Part shown: positions 1 to 6,273 of the stretch, piece after piece | Position numbering within the stretch: the first letter of the stretch is position 1 | Layout of the letters: each line of letters starts with the position of its first letter | Origin: Solirubrobacterales bacterium | GTDB lineage: Bacteria > Actinomycetota > Thermoleophilia > Solirubrobacterales > Solirubrobacteraceae | Direction: 5' to 3' | DNA: 12,520 nt | NCBI GenBank assembly: GCA_026392325.1 | Contig: JAPLCH010000093.1 | Coordinates: 1 to 12,520 of the forward strand | Notes under the pieces: model-generated | The model's input: only the letters and a program-made list of their open reading frames with translations | What the model was told of the DNA's origin: nothing | The model's database searches: none | Made by a program: the position numbers and the translations under genes

Positions 1-23
1 CCCCTGACACCAGAAGTCATGCG

Positions 24-55
24 ACGCCCCGGTTTCGACCGGGGCGTTTCTTGTT
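24..55 (+). terminator. Intrinsic terminator of an unseen upstream gene
   Basis: A perfect 9-bp stem (25-33 with 38-46, CGCCCCGGT/ACCGGGGCG) closes on a TTCG tetraloop at 34-37, a very stable loop. It is followed on the + strand by the T-rich tract TTTCTTGTT at 47-55. The minus strand has no T tract after the stem, so this should stop a + strand transcript entering from the left, not the minus-strand cyclase gene that ends at 83. The gene it belongs to lies outside the window. It also separates that transcript from the convergent one. Confidence 0.8.
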
Positions 56-82
56 GCGACAGAACTTCAGCGCAGGACGAAG

Positions 83-847
83 TCAGTCGCGCAGAATCGC
101 GACTACCCGTGCTGGACCAGCACTGCCGCCCACAACCTTGAGTGGGAAGGCAGCTACTTCAAAGCCTGTTGATGGCAGTTGGGCAAGGCCGGTGAGCCGT
201 TCAATCTGGCAGTAGGCGCGATCAACTTGGTGTGCCGCCCAAAAGACGCCTGTCGCGCCTTCTGCCTTCGCCTGCTCAGCCTGCATGTGAAGCGGTGCGT
301 CCCAACCCCAGGCGTCAATGCCCATCAGCCTGATGCCACGGTCGCAAAGCCAATGGGTTGCCTCAGCTGTAACCCCGCAGCCCTTGGCCATGTAACCGGG
401 GTCGTCAAGAAATGCATCAGTGCCAGTGTGGATGAGCACCACATCACCAGGCTGAAGGTCATGGCCGATGCGCTCAAGTTCAGCCTCAAGGTCGGCAACT
501 GTGACCGCGTCGCCGTCCTCCCTGCCGGTCGCATCAATCACGACGCCCGGTCCGTGAAACCAGTCAAGTGGAAGCTCGTCAATTGTCTGCGCTGGCTTGC
601 CCTCAACCACGCTGTTGTAATGCCATGGCGCGTCAACATGGGTCGTGTTGTGAGTGCCCAAAGCGATCGTGTCAACCGCCCAGCCTTCACCATTGCGCAG
701 CAGCTCAGTGCCAACGCCAAGCATCGTCTCAATTGACTGTGCGCCCGTCGCGTGGTCCGTGTGTTCAACCGAAACGGCAAGCAGATCCGGAGTGCCCTCA
801 GGCGTTGACTTCAGCGGGACTGAAAGGTCAAAGTACTTCACGCTCAT
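83..847 (-). CDS. Cyclase family protein (kynurenine formamidase-like metal hydrolase)
   Basis: This 254-residue cytosolic protein belongs to the cyclase family (Pfam 'Cyclase'), whose members include kynurenine formamidase and other metal-dependent amide or ester hydrolases. The family metal motif HxGTHxDxPxH is seen as H66-N-T-T-H70-V-D72-A-P-W-H76, with Thr in place of the usual Gly. The core element GDVVLIHTG and the C-terminal pattern IERLTGL...PLKVVGGSAGPARVVA also fit the family, and the length is normal. Translation starts at ATG 847 with a GGAAA sequence 5 nt upstream. The start overlaps the stop of the PucR-type regulator by 4 nt (ATGA), so the two are probably co-transcribed and translationally coupled. 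That suggests the regulator controls this enzyme's pathway. The substrate cannot be told from sequence: kynurenine formamide, other amides and lactones are all possible. Family assignment is firm, specificity is open. Confidence 0.88.
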   Translation of the reverse strand: MSVKYFDLSVPLKSTPEGTPDLLAVSVEHTDHATGAQSIETMLGVGTELLRNGEGWAVDTIALGTHNTTHVDAPWHYNSVVEGKPAQTIDELPLDWFHGPGVVIDATGREDGDAVTVADLEAELERIGHDLQPGDVVLIHTGTDAFLDDPGYMAKGCGVTAEATHWLCDRGIRLMGIDAWGWDAPLHMQAEQAKAEGATGVFWAAHQVDRAYCQIERLTGLAQLPSTGFEVAAFPLKVVGGSAGPARVVAILRD

Positions 848-2049
848 CGGTTTCCAGCTGAAGATTCACTCGCCGGACCGCGCGGTGGCGTGATGCCCAA
901 GACGCGCATGGCCTTGAGGCCAAGGGAAAGCTTCTCGCGCCCCTCACTGGAGCCAACGTCAAGTCCAGACAGCTCCTTCACACGCTCAAGGCGGTACCGG
1001 ACCGTGTGGCGGTGAGTGATCAGACGGGCTGCGGTAGCCCCAACGTTGCCGTCGCACTCAAGGAAGGTCGTGAGAGTGCCAACAAGGTTCGTCTCGTACT
1101 GGGTGTCGTATGCGGCGATCGGCTCGACCGTCTCGCCGTAAAACGACCTCAGCTCACCGGGATCTTCTGTCATCGCTCGAAGCACAAGTCTGTAGGCGCC
1201 CGTCTCCTCAAAGCCGAGTGACTGACGGTCCTCATCACCCTCAACCACATTGGCCGCGAGCAAGGCCTCCTTCGCTGCCCTTGCAAGACCTGCAGCCCCA
1301 TCAGCCCGGCCACTTCTGCCAATTGCAAAACCAAACCCGGGAAGCCCGGCGGTCAGGTCGCGCTGGAGCGCGTCTGCAACAGCTCTTCCAGACTCACCAT
1401 CAGGGTCTGGGACAAGAATCAGGACTTCGCCATCAGTGCCAATGTGGGCGCTGTGGGCCGCAAGCGCACCAGGCCTTGACCCACGAGCAGCGCGCTCAGC
1501 CACGGCGAGCAGCCGTGGACGCCAATCGTCCCCGGATGCGACCCTCGCGTGGGCGCGAACGACAAGGAGCGTGACGCCATCCTCAACCCGAAGTCCAAGC
1601 TCTGCAGCCCGGGCGTTCCCATCAGCCGGATCAATGATCGAATCTGAAAGTGCGTCCTCCAAGAATGTGTTGAGCGCAGCCTGACTCGCCCGTTCGGGAG
1701 CGCGGATGCGTTCAACCTCACCCGCGACAACCGCTGCAACCAGCCGATGGAGCGAGACGTCACCATCGTGGCGGCGTTGCCTGAGACGCAATCGGCCAAC
1801 ATCAGCGTCACCGACTCGAAGCTCGATCGTCTCAACCCCTTCAACGTCCTGAAGGAGAGCTCGCTCATCCGCAGTGGATCTGGCGGCCACTGCGAGAACC
1901 GTGCCTCCGCGGTCAATGAGAACAAGGCTTGCATCAAGAACGCGTGATGCGGCACGCACGATCTCCGGCAGGCCCGCCCCATCCTCCACCGCTGTGGTCA
2001 GTGCGTCCAGGGCCGCTAGCCCCGAGTTTTGCTCGGTTCCGGAGGGCAT
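844..2049 (-). CDS. PucR family transcriptional regulator
   Basis: This 401-residue cytosolic DNA-binding regulator has the PucR/CdaR layout. A GAF-like sensory region occupies about residues 12-115 (LVLIDRGGTVLAVAARS). A central GGDEF-related region covers about 155-290, including FAIGRSGRADGAAGLARAAK. A C-terminal PucR-type helix-turn-helix spans about 322-382, with LTTFLECDGNVGATAARL and HTVRYRLERVKELSGLDV. The HTH pattern (sparse N-x-T/G-x-TA, then HRHTVRYRL) is diagnostic. I chose ATG at 2049. The frame also opens at TTG 2058, three codons earlier, but TTG is rare and a -10-like TAGCCT ends exactly there. Its stop overlaps the cyclase gene start by 4 nt. Family members respond to small molecules in purine, amino acid or other catabolism. 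The ligand here is unknown, but the paired cyclase gene is the likely target, and an inverted repeat at 2078-2111 may serve autoregulation. Confidence 0.9.
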   Translation of the reverse strand: MPSGTEQNSGLAALDALTTAVEDGAGLPEIVRAASRVLDASLVLIDRGGTVLAVAARSTADERALLQDVEGVETIELRVGDADVGRLRLRQRRHDGDVSLHRLVAAVVAGEVERIRAPERASQAALNTFLEDALSDSIIDPADGNARAAELGLRVEDGVTLLVVRAHARVASGDDWRPRLLAVAERAARGSRPGALAAHSAHIGTDGEVLILVPDPDGESGRAVADALQRDLTAGLPGFGFAIGRSGRADGAAGLARAAKEALLAANVVEGDEDRQSLGFEETGAYRLVLRAMTEDPGELRSFYGETVEPIAAYDTQYETNLVGTLTTFLECDGNVGATAARLITHRHTVRYRLERVKELSGLDVGSSEGREKLSLGLKAMRVLGITPPRGPASESSAGNR

Positions 2050-2057
2050 CACCTTCA

Positions 2058-2063
2058 AGGCTA
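2058..2063 (-). promoter_or_regulatory. Possible -10 box for the PucR-cyclase unit
   Basis: TAGCCT fits the minimal -10 pattern TANNNT. It ends 8 nt before the ATG at 2049, which would place the transcript start at or very near the start codon. A TTGACC lies upstream at 2073-2078, but the 9-nt spacing is too short for it to act as a normal -35. This is weak on its own and is listed because other genes in the window show the same spacing. Confidence 0.3.
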
Positions 2064-2077
2064 CCTACCACGGGTCA

Positions 2078-2111
2078 ATTGCCGATGAATCGCGAGAATC
2101 CGGACGGCAAT
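2078..2111. promoter_or_regulatory. Inverted repeat upstream of pucR-like gene, candidate operator
   Basis: A perfect 7-bp inverted repeat, ATTGCCG (2078-2084) and CGGCAAT (2105-2111), flanks 20 bp. Inside are two direct copies of GAATC (2087-2091 and 2096-2100), with a TCGCGA palindrome (2090-2095) overlapping the first. It sits 29-62 nt upstream of the chosen regulator start, in the only gap between the operon terminator and this gene. Two-fold symmetric half-sites of this spacing suit a dimeric regulator, so autoregulation is a reasonable inference. An RNA hairpin is the alternative. No protein evidence ties it to PucR. Confidence 0.4.
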
Positions 2112-2133
2112 CTGTCCCACTCACAGAGACCGG

Positions 2134-2157
2134 AAAAAGCGCAGATCAGGTGATCTG
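2134..2157 (-). terminator. Intrinsic terminator at the end of the housekeeping operon
   Basis: On the minus strand CAGATC-ACCT-GATCTG (2157 to 2142) forms a 6-bp stem with a 4-nt loop. It is followed after CGC by five T residues (2138-2134). The hairpin includes the last codons and the TGA stop (2148-2146) of the 73-residue membrane protein gene, so terminator and coding end overlap. It separates the operon from the PucR-cyclase unit downstream. The short stem suggests moderate strength. Confidence 0.6.
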
Positions 2158-2367
2158 TGGCCAGAGCCAGATGATTGCGATCCCGATGCCAACTCCCAGC
2201 GCAGCAAAAACCGCGAAGGCGGAGACGCCGAGGAACACGGCTGCAACACGGGGCCATGTGCCCTCACGAGCAGCGACCCCTGGCAGGGCAACAAACTTAA
2301 GAAACAAAGCGATTGAACCCACGATCGCGAGGGCTACGACAATCTGGGTGATCAGAAGATTGCTCAT
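2146..2367 (-). CDS. Small two-helix membrane protein, function unknown
   Basis: This 73-residue protein is not one I recognise. It is almost wholly hydrophobic, with two predicted membrane helices at about residues 5-27 (ITQIVVALAIVGSIALFLKF) and 40-68 (VAAVFLGVSAFAVFAALGVG and onward). They are joined by a short polar loop, LPGVAAREGTWPR. The start at ATG 2367 is supported by GAGGAAGT with suitable spacing and by a 4-nt ATGA overlap with the ispE stop. An in-frame start 14 codons upstream exists but would lie inside ispE and lacks this support. It is the last gene of the operon and its stop codon lies within the terminator hairpin. Coupling to ispE suggests it is really translated. No catalytic or binding motif is visible. 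Confidence 0.7.
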   Translation of the reverse strand: MSNLLITQIVVALAIVGSIALFLKFVALPGVAAREGTWPRVAAVFLGVSAFAVFAALGVGIGIAIIWLWPQIT

Positions 2368-3284
2368 TGGACTTCCTCGATCGTGGCAGATCGGGGCGAC
2401 GCAGTGCAAGCAATTGCACCCGGAACCCTGCCACCAAGGGCCTCGGCGGCCGCAGCTGCCCGCATTGGACCTTCGTTTCCGTGGAAGTAGCCGATCACAG
2501 TTGGACCCGAGCCCGTGACAAACGCCTGATCCGCACCGGCCTCACGAGCCTCACTCAAGGCCTCTGACACTGACGGCTCAAGCACTGCCGCCGCCGGGCC
2601 GAGGTCGTTCACTCCAAGCAGCTCCGGCGGGAATCCCCAACCTTCGTCCTTGGCAGCGGCCTGGAGGGACTCTGAGATCAGGTCAAGGTCAGCTTGGCTG
2701 CGCCGCAAGCCCATCTCACCCGCCTGCCTGAAAACGACCGGAGTGGACAACCCCGCGTTCGAAGGCAGGATCAGATAGCCGGCTGTCTGGGGAGTTGGAA
2801 GCTGAAGGACCTCAGTGCCTGTCCCGCGTACAAGTGTTGGCCCACCGTGGAGGAGGGGTGGCACATCCGCGCCAAGCGTTGGGGCGATTTCCGTGAGGAG
2901 AGCGTCGTCCTCGCGGCCAGAGAACGCTGCAACCAGACGGAGCGCTGCGGCCGCATCGGCTGACCCACCGCCCATTCCGGCTGCCACTGGGATCCTCTTC
3001 TTAATGGTCACGCGGACCGGGGCACCATCCCAGCCGCTCAAGGAACGCCATGAGGCAATCGCCTTGGACGCAAGGTTGTCTCCCTCAACTCCAGGACAGA
3101 CAACCTGATCCGAGTCGCCGGTCGAAGCCTCGATCGTCACCGTGTCAGCGAGGTCAAGCGGCAGGACTGCGCTGACCAGCTCGTGGTACCCATCCTCGCG
3201 CAGCGGGCCAAGGATCAGGCAGAGATTGAGTTTGCCGAAGGCCCTCGTCGCAAGCCGTCTGTCTGGAGTGGTGCCATCAGCCAT
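2364..3284 (-). CDS. ispE: 4-diphosphocytidyl-2-C-methyl-D-erythritol kinase
   Basis: IspE is an ATP-dependent GHMP-family kinase. It phosphorylates the 2-hydroxyl of CDP-methylerythritol in the non-mevalonate (MEP) pathway to isoprenoid precursors. The 306 residues are a normal length. Visible signatures are the N-terminal GKLNLCL (Lys18 at the conserved position), the glycine-rich ATP loop PVAAGMGGGSADAA at 99-112, LGADVP with the likely catalytic Asp140, and a C-terminal TGSGPT loop. GADVP is followed by Pro where Phe is usual. I chose ATG 3284. The frame is open for 77 more codons upstream, but that stretch is out-of-frame translation of rsmA with no family similarity. The start overlaps the rsmA stop by 8 nt, and the gene's own stop overlaps the next start by 4 nt. 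The rsmA-ispE order is a common bacterial arrangement. Confidence 0.95.
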   Translation of the reverse strand: MADGTTPDRRLATRAFGKLNLCLILGPLREDGYHELVSAVLPLDLADTVTIEASTGDSDQVVCPGVEGDNLASKAIASWRSLSGWDGAPVRVTIKKRIPVAAGMGGGSADAAAALRLVAAFSGREDDALLTEIAPTLGADVPPLLHGGPTLVRGTGTEVLQLPTPQTAGYLILPSNAGLSTPVVFRQAGEMGLRRSQADLDLISESLQAAAKDEGWGFPPELLGVNDLGPAAAVLEPSVSEALSEAREAGADQAFVTGSGPTVIGYFHGNEGPMRAAAAAEALGGRVPGAIACTASPRSATIEEVQ

Positions 3285-4116
3285 CTGGGGTGATTCTCCC
3301 CGCAAGGTCAACGAACTGCGTCGGTGAGAGCGTCTCCGCCCGAGCATCCGCGGGCAGGCCCATGTCCACAAGAGCCTCACGCAAGGCGTCACGGACGACC
3401 GAGTCTCCGCCCGAACCCAGCGAGACGGAGCGAGCCAGCGCCTTGCGGCGATGTGCAAAGGCGGCACGGACAAGCTTGCGAACACTCGCGGGAACAGCAG
3501 GCCGCTCACGGTCAAGCCTCACGATCACCGAGTCCACATTGGGAATTGGACGGAAGACGGTCCGAGAAACCTGCCGCACGACCTTCACCCGACAGGACAG
3601 CTGGGCGACAACCGATGGCGCACCATAAGCCTTCGAACCAGGGCTGGCCGCGAGGCGATCGCCGACCTCCTTCTGAACCATGCCAACCCACGTGCGGCAC
3701 TCAGGCAGCGCAGGTATCGAATCGAGAATCAGTGGTGCTGCAATTCCGTAGGGAAGGTTGGCAACAAGCTTGGTTGGGGCAGGATCCAGAGCGCCAAGGT
3801 CCATCTGCATCGCGTCAGCGAAGTGAACGGTCACATTGTCGAAGGGTGCCACCGCATCAAGCAATGCCTCTTTGAGGTTCGGGTCAATCTCAACCACATG
3901 AAGGTGCTTGACCTGCGGTGCCAGATGCTCACTCAGAATTCCGAGTCCGCCGCCAACCTCCAGCACCACGTCATCAGCACCGACCTCAGCCTCACGGGCA
4001 ACGACCTGAAGCATGTTCGCGTCGATCAGGAAGTTCTGGCCGAGCTCGCGGTTGGGCCTGACTCCCCCAGCCCGCATTCGCTCAAGGGACGCTGCTACCC
4101 GGCGCTCGCCGTTCAC
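3277..4116 (-). CDS. rsmA: 16S rRNA (adenine(1518)-N(6)/adenine(1519)-N(6))-dimethyltransferase
   Basis: RsmA (KsgA) uses S-adenosylmethionine to dimethylate two adjacent adenines in the 3'-terminal helix of 16S rRNA during small-subunit assembly. The 279-residue protein shows the family's N-terminal LGQNFLID (25-32), the SAM-binding loop EVGGGLGILS (53-62), the acidic ribose contact VVEIDP (75-80) and the catalytic motif NLPYGIAAPLI (120-130). The C-terminal region includes AFAHRRKALARS, as expected. Translation begins at GTG 4116, whose bases overlap the stop of the metG-tatD frame (GTGA), implying translational coupling. The stop in turn overlaps the ispE start by 8 nt. No key residue is missing. 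Identification is secure. Confidence 0.95.
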   Translation of the reverse strand: MNGERRVAASLERMRAGGVRPNRELGQNFLIDANMLQVVAREAEVGADDVVLEVGGGLGILSEHLAPQVKHLHVVEIDPNLKEALLDAVAPFDNVTVHFADAMQMDLGALDPAPTKLVANLPYGIAAPLILDSIPALPECRTWVGMVQKEVGDRLAASPGSKAYGAPSVVAQLSCRVKVVRQVSRTVFRPIPNVDSVIVRLDRERPAVPASVRKLVRAAFAHRRKALARSVSLGSGGDSVVRDALREALVDMGLPADARAETLSPTQFVDLAGRITPDG

Positions 4117-6239
4117 CAGCCAAACACCTCAGCTGCTGCCGCCTCAACAGACGCATCCAACTCGTCCGCACTGACCCTCCGCTCGGCGGCCACAACCGCT
4201 GCTGTGTGGACAACATTCGCAGGCCGGTTGCGTTCCTTGCGAACAACCTGCGGCGACAGGTAGGGAGCGTCAGTTTCAACCAGAAGCCTGTTGGCGGGCA
4301 CTGCAATCGAAGCGATCCTGAGGTCCTCTGCTGACGGATACGTGACGTTGCCGGCGAAGCTGATCCACCAGCCGCGCTCAACACACTCAGCAACCCTGTC
4401 GGCCATCGAGAAGCAGTGCAAAATCACGCGCAACCCTTGCGCGTGCTCATCAAGAATCGCAAGGGTCTCCTCGTCCGCCGCGCGAGTGTGGATCACAAGA
4501 GCCTTGTCCAAATCCCTCGCAATTGAACAGTGCGCGATGAACGCCCTCTGCTGGTCATCAAGCGGTGCGTTGTCCCGGAAAAGGTCAATGCCCGTCTCTC
4601 CAATCGCGACGCACGCCGGGTCTGCTGCAAGCTCGCGCAGCCACGCCTCATCTGCCGCAGAGAAGCCGGTCGTACTATTCGGATGCAAGCCAACCGCGGC
4701 ATAAACAACTCCCGGGTAAGCCCTGGCTGCCTCAAGCGCCTTCTCACAGCTCTCACGGTCAGTTCCGACGGTGAGCATCTTCACGACTCCGGTCGGTCGC
4801 AGCGCCGCAGCCGCCCACGACACGTCGTCCTCGCCAAGCGCCCCGAGCAGGCGGGTTGTCGAATCAGGCATGAACGAGTGCAGCGAAACGGTTATCACCC
4901 GGACTCCTTCGATCAGCGTCGCGAGGACTTGATCAAGGCGCTCCGCCTGGGACTCGTCCTTGGCAAGCGTCCATGGTGCCGTCTCTTCGACATAGCGATT
5001 GAGCCGCCTGATTCTTTTCCAAACGGACTCCAACGCCTGGGTGGGTTCAACCTTGTCGAGCAGCGCGGCCACATCAGTCGAGATTCCACCAAGGTCCTCG
5101 ACAAGAGCCGGGTCAAGTGCAACCTCAGGAACAACACGCTCACGCCACTTGCCAACCATCGCAATGGTGCGACTTGCAAGGTTGCCGAAGTCGTTTGCGA
5201 GCTCGGTTTCATATCGAGTTTCGAAACCCTCAGTACTGACGGTCCCATCCCCGCCGAACTGGACTTCACGCATCAGGTAGAAGCGCAGAGCGTCAGCCCC
5301 AAACCGGTCCATGACCTCAAAGGGATCAAGCACGTTGCCGAGAGACTTGGACATTTTCTCGCCGTCCATCAGCAGGTAGCCGTGTACGACAAGTGACTTC
5401 GGGAGTTCAAGTCCAGCTGCCATCAGGATCGCGGGCCAGTAGACCGCGTGGAACTTGAGGATGTCCTTCCCAACAAGCTGCACTGCGGCCGGCCAGTAGC
5501 GGTCAGTCAAATCCTCTCCCTCACGGGCGAAGCGAAGTGCGGTGATGTAGTTCAGCAGCGCGTCAAACCAGACGTAGAACACTTGAGTCTCATCCCACGG
5601 CACCGGAACGCCCCATGTCAGCCCGGAGCGGGAACAGGAAATGTCCCGCAAGCCTGAGCGAATGAACGAGAGTGCCTCATTGCGTCGCTCGGCGGGACGC
5701 ACAAACTCAGGCTGTTCTTCAAAAAGACGTTCAAGGTCATCCTGAAAAGCGGAGAGCCGGAAGAACCAGTTCTCCTCCTTTTCCAAGGTCAGCTCAATGC
5801 CGTGCACGGGACATGTGTTGCCCGGCCCAGTCTCCTGATCAGTCTTGAAATCAGCGCACCGCGGGCAGTAGAGGCCTTCGTACTCGCCCTTGTAGATGTG
5901 ACCTGCGTCGTAAATGGACTGCATGACATCGCGGACCGCAGCGACATGGCGTGGGTCGGATGTTCTGATGAAGTAGTCGTTGCTCGCCTCAATTCGGGGC
6001 ATGAGCGCGGAGAACTTGGCCGAGTTTCGATCCGCAAGCTCGCGCGGCTCGATGCCTTCAGCCTCTGCTGCCAGGGCAACGGGCTCTCCGTGTTCATCCG
6101 TCCCAGTGAGGAAGAAAACGTCCTCTCCACGCTGACGCATGTGACGGGCGAGGATGTCAGCGGCGATCGTCGTATAGGCATGCCCAAGGTGCGGCTGGGC
6201 GTTTACGTAGTAGATCGGAGTGGTTGTGTAATACGTCAC
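4113..6239 (-). CDS. metG: Methionyl-tRNA synthetase fused in frame to a truncated TatD-family domain
   Basis: One open frame of 708 residues joins two normally separate proteins. Residues 1 to about 483 are a class I methionyl-tRNA synthetase, which charges tRNA-Met for translation. It has HLGH at 17-20 (the HIGH motif), a zinc knuckle C125/C128/C143/H146, KMSKS at 295-299, and the anticodon-binding helix region around 408-425 (RIRRLNRYVEETAPW). From about residue 485 the sequence is a TatD-family metal-dependent DNase: MLTVGTD, GLHPN (516-520), GETGID with Glu548, His584, HCFS with His608, and VETDAPYLSP with Asp657. The TatD N-terminus, which normally carries the D-x-H-x-H metal motif, is absent, and the MetG tail (usually ending near an LFPR-type motif) is also missing. 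Start is GTG 6239. The stop overlaps the rsmA start. MetG is probably functional. TatD activity is doubtful. The likely origin is a deletion across a metG-tatD boundary; a sequence or assembly error is possible. Confidence 0.9.
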   Translation of the reverse strand: MTYYTTTPIYYVNAQPHLGHAYTTIAADILARHMRQRGEDVFFLTGTDEHGEPVALAAEAEGIEPRELADRNSAKFSALMPRIEASNDYFIRTSDPRHVAAVRDVMQSIYDAGHIYKGEYEGLYCPRCADFKTDQETGPGNTCPVHGIELTLEKEENWFFRLSAFQDDLERLFEEQPEFVRPAERRNEALSFIRSGLRDISCSRSGLTWGVPVPWDETQVFYVWFDALLNYITALRFAREGEDLTDRYWPAAVQLVGKDILKFHAVYWPAILMAAGLELPKSLVVHGYLLMDGEKMSKSLGNVLDPFEVMDRFGADALRFYLMREVQFGGDGTVSTEGFETRYETELANDFGNLASRTIAMVGKWRERVVPEVALDPALVEDLGGISTDVAALLDKVEPTQALESVWKRIRRLNRYVEETAPWTLAKDESQAERLDQVLATLIEGVRVITVSLHSFMPDSTTRLLGALGEDDVSWAAAALRPTGVVKMLTVGTDRESCEKALEAARAYPGVVYAAVGLHPNSTTGFSAADEAWLRELAADPACVAIGETGIDLFRDNAPLDDQQRAFIAHCSIARDLDKALVIHTRAADEETLAILDEHAQGLRVILHCFSMADRVAECVERGWWISFAGNVTYPSAEDLRIASIAVPANRLLVETDAPYLSPQVVRKERNRPANVVHTAAVVAAERRVSADELDASVEAAAAEVFGW
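4776..4805 (-). other. metG/tatD fusion junction with possible internal start
   Basis: The reading frame passes here from MetG-like WAAAAL to TatD-like MLTVGTD through the short linker RPTGVVK, with no stop codon. An in-frame ATG at 4778 is preceded by GGAG with 8-nt spacing. A separate TatD-like product of 221 residues could therefore be made by internal initiation. Even so, that product would begin inside the family's first strand and would lack the HxH metal motif. The start is inferred from spacing only. Confidence 0.45.
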
Positions 6240-6256
6240 GGGCCACCAAATCTAGT

Positions 6257-6273
6257 CGGCGGGGGAACCGCCG
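6257..6273 (-). other. GC-rich hairpin between rsmI and metG
   Basis: CGGCGG-TTCCC-CCGCCG on the minus strand gives a 6-bp all-GC stem with a 5-nt loop directly after the rsmI stop codon, in the only gap of the operon (34 nt). No T tract follows (the next bases are ACTAGATTT), so a simple terminator is unlikely. It could protect the upstream mRNA end or tune metG expression. GGTGG just before the GTG at 6239 may be the metG ribosome site. Confidence 0.4.

Noticed and set aside
1..12. 3' end of a tRNA gene (a 7-nt acceptor strand followed by ACCA)
   Set aside because: Only about 12 nt are visible, with no T arm or anticodon arm to pair. The pattern is too short to separate from chance, although the terminator just after it would fit.
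2050..2058. TTG 2058 as start of the PucR-type regulator
   Set aside because: It adds only three residues, TTG is rare, and a candidate -10 box overlaps it. It is not excluded, only less likely than ATG 2049.
3285..3515. 77-codon N-terminal extension of ispE
   Set aside because: The extension is out-of-frame rsmA sequence with no GHMP-kinase similarity. ATG 3284 gives a normal 306-residue protein.
3451..4263. 270-codon + strand open frame antisense to rsmA
   Set aside because: It mirrors the codons of a clearly identified gene, has no recognisable motif or ribosome site, and is a normal result of GC-rich coding bias.
6240..6273. T-box or other riboswitch upstream of metG
   Set aside because: The gap is only 34 nt and holds one small hairpin, far too short for a T-box or SAM riboswitch, and it has no T tract.
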